DNA from: Actinomycetales bacterium
GTDB lineage: Bacteria > Actinomycetota > Actinomycetes > Actinomycetales > Actinomycetaceae
Direction: 5' to 3'
DNA: 7,175 nt
NCBI GenBank assembly: GCA_012513625.1
Contig: JAAZBW010000252.1
Coordinates: 1 to 7,175 of the forward strand
A model generated the notes under the pieces. That model searched no databases and was not told the DNA's origin. It saw only the letters and a program-made list of their open reading frames with translations. Within the stretch, counting starts at the first letter, position 1. The number at the start of each line of letters is the position of its first letter. Position numbers and translations under genes: made by a program. Of this stretch, positions 5,939 to 7,175 are shown in pieces.

Positions 5939-6838
5939 ATGACACCCCCTCCCGCCGCCCGCCTCGGCGTGGGCGTGATCGGCGCTGGCCGGGTGGGCCC
6001 GGTGCTCGCCAACTCGCTGCGTGCCGTGGGCCATGCGGTGGTGGGGGTGACCTCCACCTCGCCGAGCTCGCAGGAGCGCGTGGAGGTCCTGCTGCCGGGA
6101 GTACCCGTCCTCGACGCTGACGAGATCGTCCGCCGCGCCGAGGTCATCCTCGTGACTGTGCCCGATACCGAGATCGCACCGGTGGTGGAGGGCCTTGCCC
6201 GGCTGGGCTGCTGGCAGTCGGGGCAGTTGGTGATCCACACCTCCGGCCTCCACGCCCTCGACGTGCTCGAACCCGCCCGCGCCGCCGGTGCCATTCCGCT
6301 CGCGATCCATCCGGCGATGGCCTTCACCGGCACCTCCGTGGATGTGGCCCGCCTGCAGGGCTGCCCGTTCGCCGTGACCGCCCCCGGGCCGGTGCTCCCG
6401 ATCGCGCAGGCACTCGTGGTGGAGCTGGGCGGTGAGCCGTTCGTGGTCCCGCCCGCCGACCGCGCCGCCTACCACGCCGCCCTCACCCACGGCGCGAACC
6501 ACCTCGCCACCGTGGTGGCGCAGGCGCGGCAGATCCTTGCCGCCAGTGGGATCGCGGGCGCCTCCCGCCTCCTCGGTCCCCTCCTCACCGCCGCGCTCGA
6601 CTCCGCCCTCGACATCCCCGACGACGGCGACGCCCACCCGGGCGGGCCGGTCGTCCCCGGAGGGGCGGAGACGGTGCGGGCACACCTGGAGGCGCTCGAC
6701 GAGCTCGGGCCCTCCGGGGTGGGCGAGGTTGCCGCTACCTACCGGCACCTCGCCGCCGCCAGCGCGCGGCAGGCTGCGGCGAGCGGGCGGATCACTGAGG
6801 ACGTTGGCGAGGAGATCGCCCGGCTCACGGAGGAGTGA
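5939..6838 (+). CDS. Rossmann-like / DUF2520 domain protein
   Basis: A 299-residue cytoplasmic protein of the Rossmann-like + DUF2520 family (Rv3603c in the M. tuberculosis folate-pantothenate locus), with no settled function. Residues 8-130 form a dinucleotide-binding fold: VGVIGAGRVGPVLANSLRAV holds the GxGxxG loop (Gly15, Gly17, Gly20), followed by ILVTVPDTEIAPVV, VIHTSGLHALDVLEPARAAG (HTSG at 100-103) and IHPAMAFTG (123-131). The helical DUF2520 part runs ~165-296: ADRAAYHAALTHGANHLATV, SRLLGPLLTAALDSAL and GGAETVRAHLEAL. The fold recalls NADP-dependent beta-hydroxyacid and ketopantoate reductases, so a redox role near pantothenate synthesis is plausible but inferred. The segment that in relatives reads about TGP.ARGD is GGPVVPGG here (residues 235-242), losing the Arg and Asp. 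ATG at 5939 keeps the Rossmann strand at the N-terminus as usual. It is the last plus-strand gene and faces the HNH gene. Confidence 0.88.
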   Translation: MTPPPAARLGVGVIGAGRVGPVLANSLRAVGHAVVGVTSTSPSSQERVEVLLPGVPVLDADEIVRRAEVILVTVPDTEIAPVVEGLARLGCWQSGQLVIHTSGLHALDVLEPARAAGAIPLAIHPAMAFTGTSVDVARLQGCPFAVTAPGPVLPIAQALVVELGGEPFVVPPADRAAYHAALTHGANHLATVVAQARQILAASGIAGASRLLGPLLTAALDSALDIPDDGDAHPGGPVVPGGAETVRAHLEALDELGPSGVGEVAATYRHLAAASARQAAASGRITEDVGEEIARLTEE

Positions 6839-6856
6839 GCCGGACGGTCGGGCACG

Positions 6857-7174
6857 TCAGTATGGCGGCGGGCCCGAGTCGGGATTTTCAGCACGGGCGG
6901 AGTCGTCTCCTTCGCAGTCTGAGCGTGCGCCGGGGATGAATCTTCGCGGTGGGCGTGGGGCGCGGCCGGTGTAGATCACGCCGAGGGGGCTCTTCCAGAA
7001 CCGTCTCCCGGCCGTGTCTACGGAGATCAAGCGGCCGGCGTGGAGGGTCTTGGTGCGGTGGCAGCGTCGGCAGAGGAGGGTGAGGTTGGTGAGCGCTGTC
7101 TCGCCGCCGTGGGCCCATTCGTCGAGGTGGTCGGTGTCGCAGTACATGGCGGGTTGGTCGCAGCCGGGGCGGCT
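6857..7174 (-). CDS. HNH endonuclease, C-terminal part (DUF222/13E12-type, partial)
   Basis: The 105 C-terminal residues of a minus-strand HNH nuclease; the gene runs off the right edge. The visible part opens SRPGCDQPAMYCDTDHLDEW, then AHGGETALTNLTLLCRRCHR and TKT. This is the HNH core: GC..PA..C..DH with the catalytic His, an Asn in the TALTNL helix, and the closing LCRRCHR.K. The Cys of PGC, the Cys of YC and the CRRC pair would bind structural zinc. The end contains an RRFWKSPLGVIYTGRAPRP stretch like the W.SP.G..Y segment that closes many actinobacterial DUF222 + HNH proteins, then a disordered Pro/Arg tail. An in-frame ATG at 7147 is internal to the motif and not a real start. These proteins are often present in many copies per actinobacterial genome; their biological role is not well defined. 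It converges on the DUF2520 gene with only 18 bases between stop codons, without a recognisable terminator. Confidence 0.88.
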   Translation of the reverse strand, partial: SRPGCDQPAMYCDTDHLDEWAHGGETALTNLTLLCRRCHRTKTLHAGRLISVDTAGRRFWKSPLGVIYTGRAPRPPRRFIPGARSDCEGDDSARAENPDSGPPPY

Positions 7175-7175
7175 G

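Noticed and set aside
5079..5942. 287-codon plus-strand frame overlapping the end of the large PH gene
   Set aside because: Arg/Gly/Pro/Ala-rich shadow in another frame of a gene with good DUF304 motifs; no family resemblance.
5615..6748. 377-codon open frame on the minus strand opposite the PH and DUF2520 genes
   Set aside because: Same antisense composition pattern, no domain, and it spans two well-supported plus-strand genes.
6836..6860. Bidirectional terminator between the DUF2520 and HNH stops
   Set aside because: GCCGGACGGTCGGGC forms only a short imperfect stem and no T-run or A-run borders it.

Overview
The window is GC-rich, densely packed actinobacterial chromosome. GTG starts dominate (five of the six visible starts) and neighbouring genes overlap by 4 to 8 bases. 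The gene order ftsH, folE, folP, folB-folK, DUF3180, ..., DUF2520 matches the conserved actinobacterial folate locus known from Mycobacterium tuberculosis (Rv3610c down to Rv3603c). A proline-rich FtsH tail, a fused FolB-FolK and a pair of PH-domain membrane proteins in place of the single mycobacterial membrane gene suggest a Micrococcales-type actinomycete. That lineage call is inference from general knowledge, not from a search.

Layout. Bases 3-365 are the C-terminal end of the membrane protease FtsH. Three folate genes follow on the same strand: GTP cyclohydrolase I (folE, 358-1053), dihydropteroate synthase (folP, 1061-1900) and a bifunctional dihydroneopterin aldolase / HPPK (1897-2763). 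Together they cover the pterin branch from GTP to dihydropteroate, except for the dephosphorylation of dihydroneopterin triphosphate. A four-helix membrane protein of family DUF3180 (2760-3248) is translationally coupled to the end of this run. A 167-base gap (3249-3415) with a T-run and short direct repeats is the only sizeable break and may separate two transcripts.

After the gap come two overlapping genes for bacterial PH-domain (bPH2/DUF304) membrane proteins resembling the YdbS/YdbT pair (3416-4087 and 4084-5871). Next is a Rossmann/DUF2520 protein of unknown function (5939-6838). The strand then switches: a convergent HNH endonuclease gene (end at 6857, running off the right edge) lies where the mycobacterial locus continues into panC-panD-coaX.

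The window is mostly well-known metabolism with a less understood membrane/PH/DUF2520 section. No CRISPR array, toxin-antitoxin pair, transposase, RNA gene or clear new defence system is visible. The points most worth a second look are the repeat-built N-terminus of the large PH protein, the direct repeats in the intergenic gap, the altered DUF2520 motif and the HNH gene at the synteny break.
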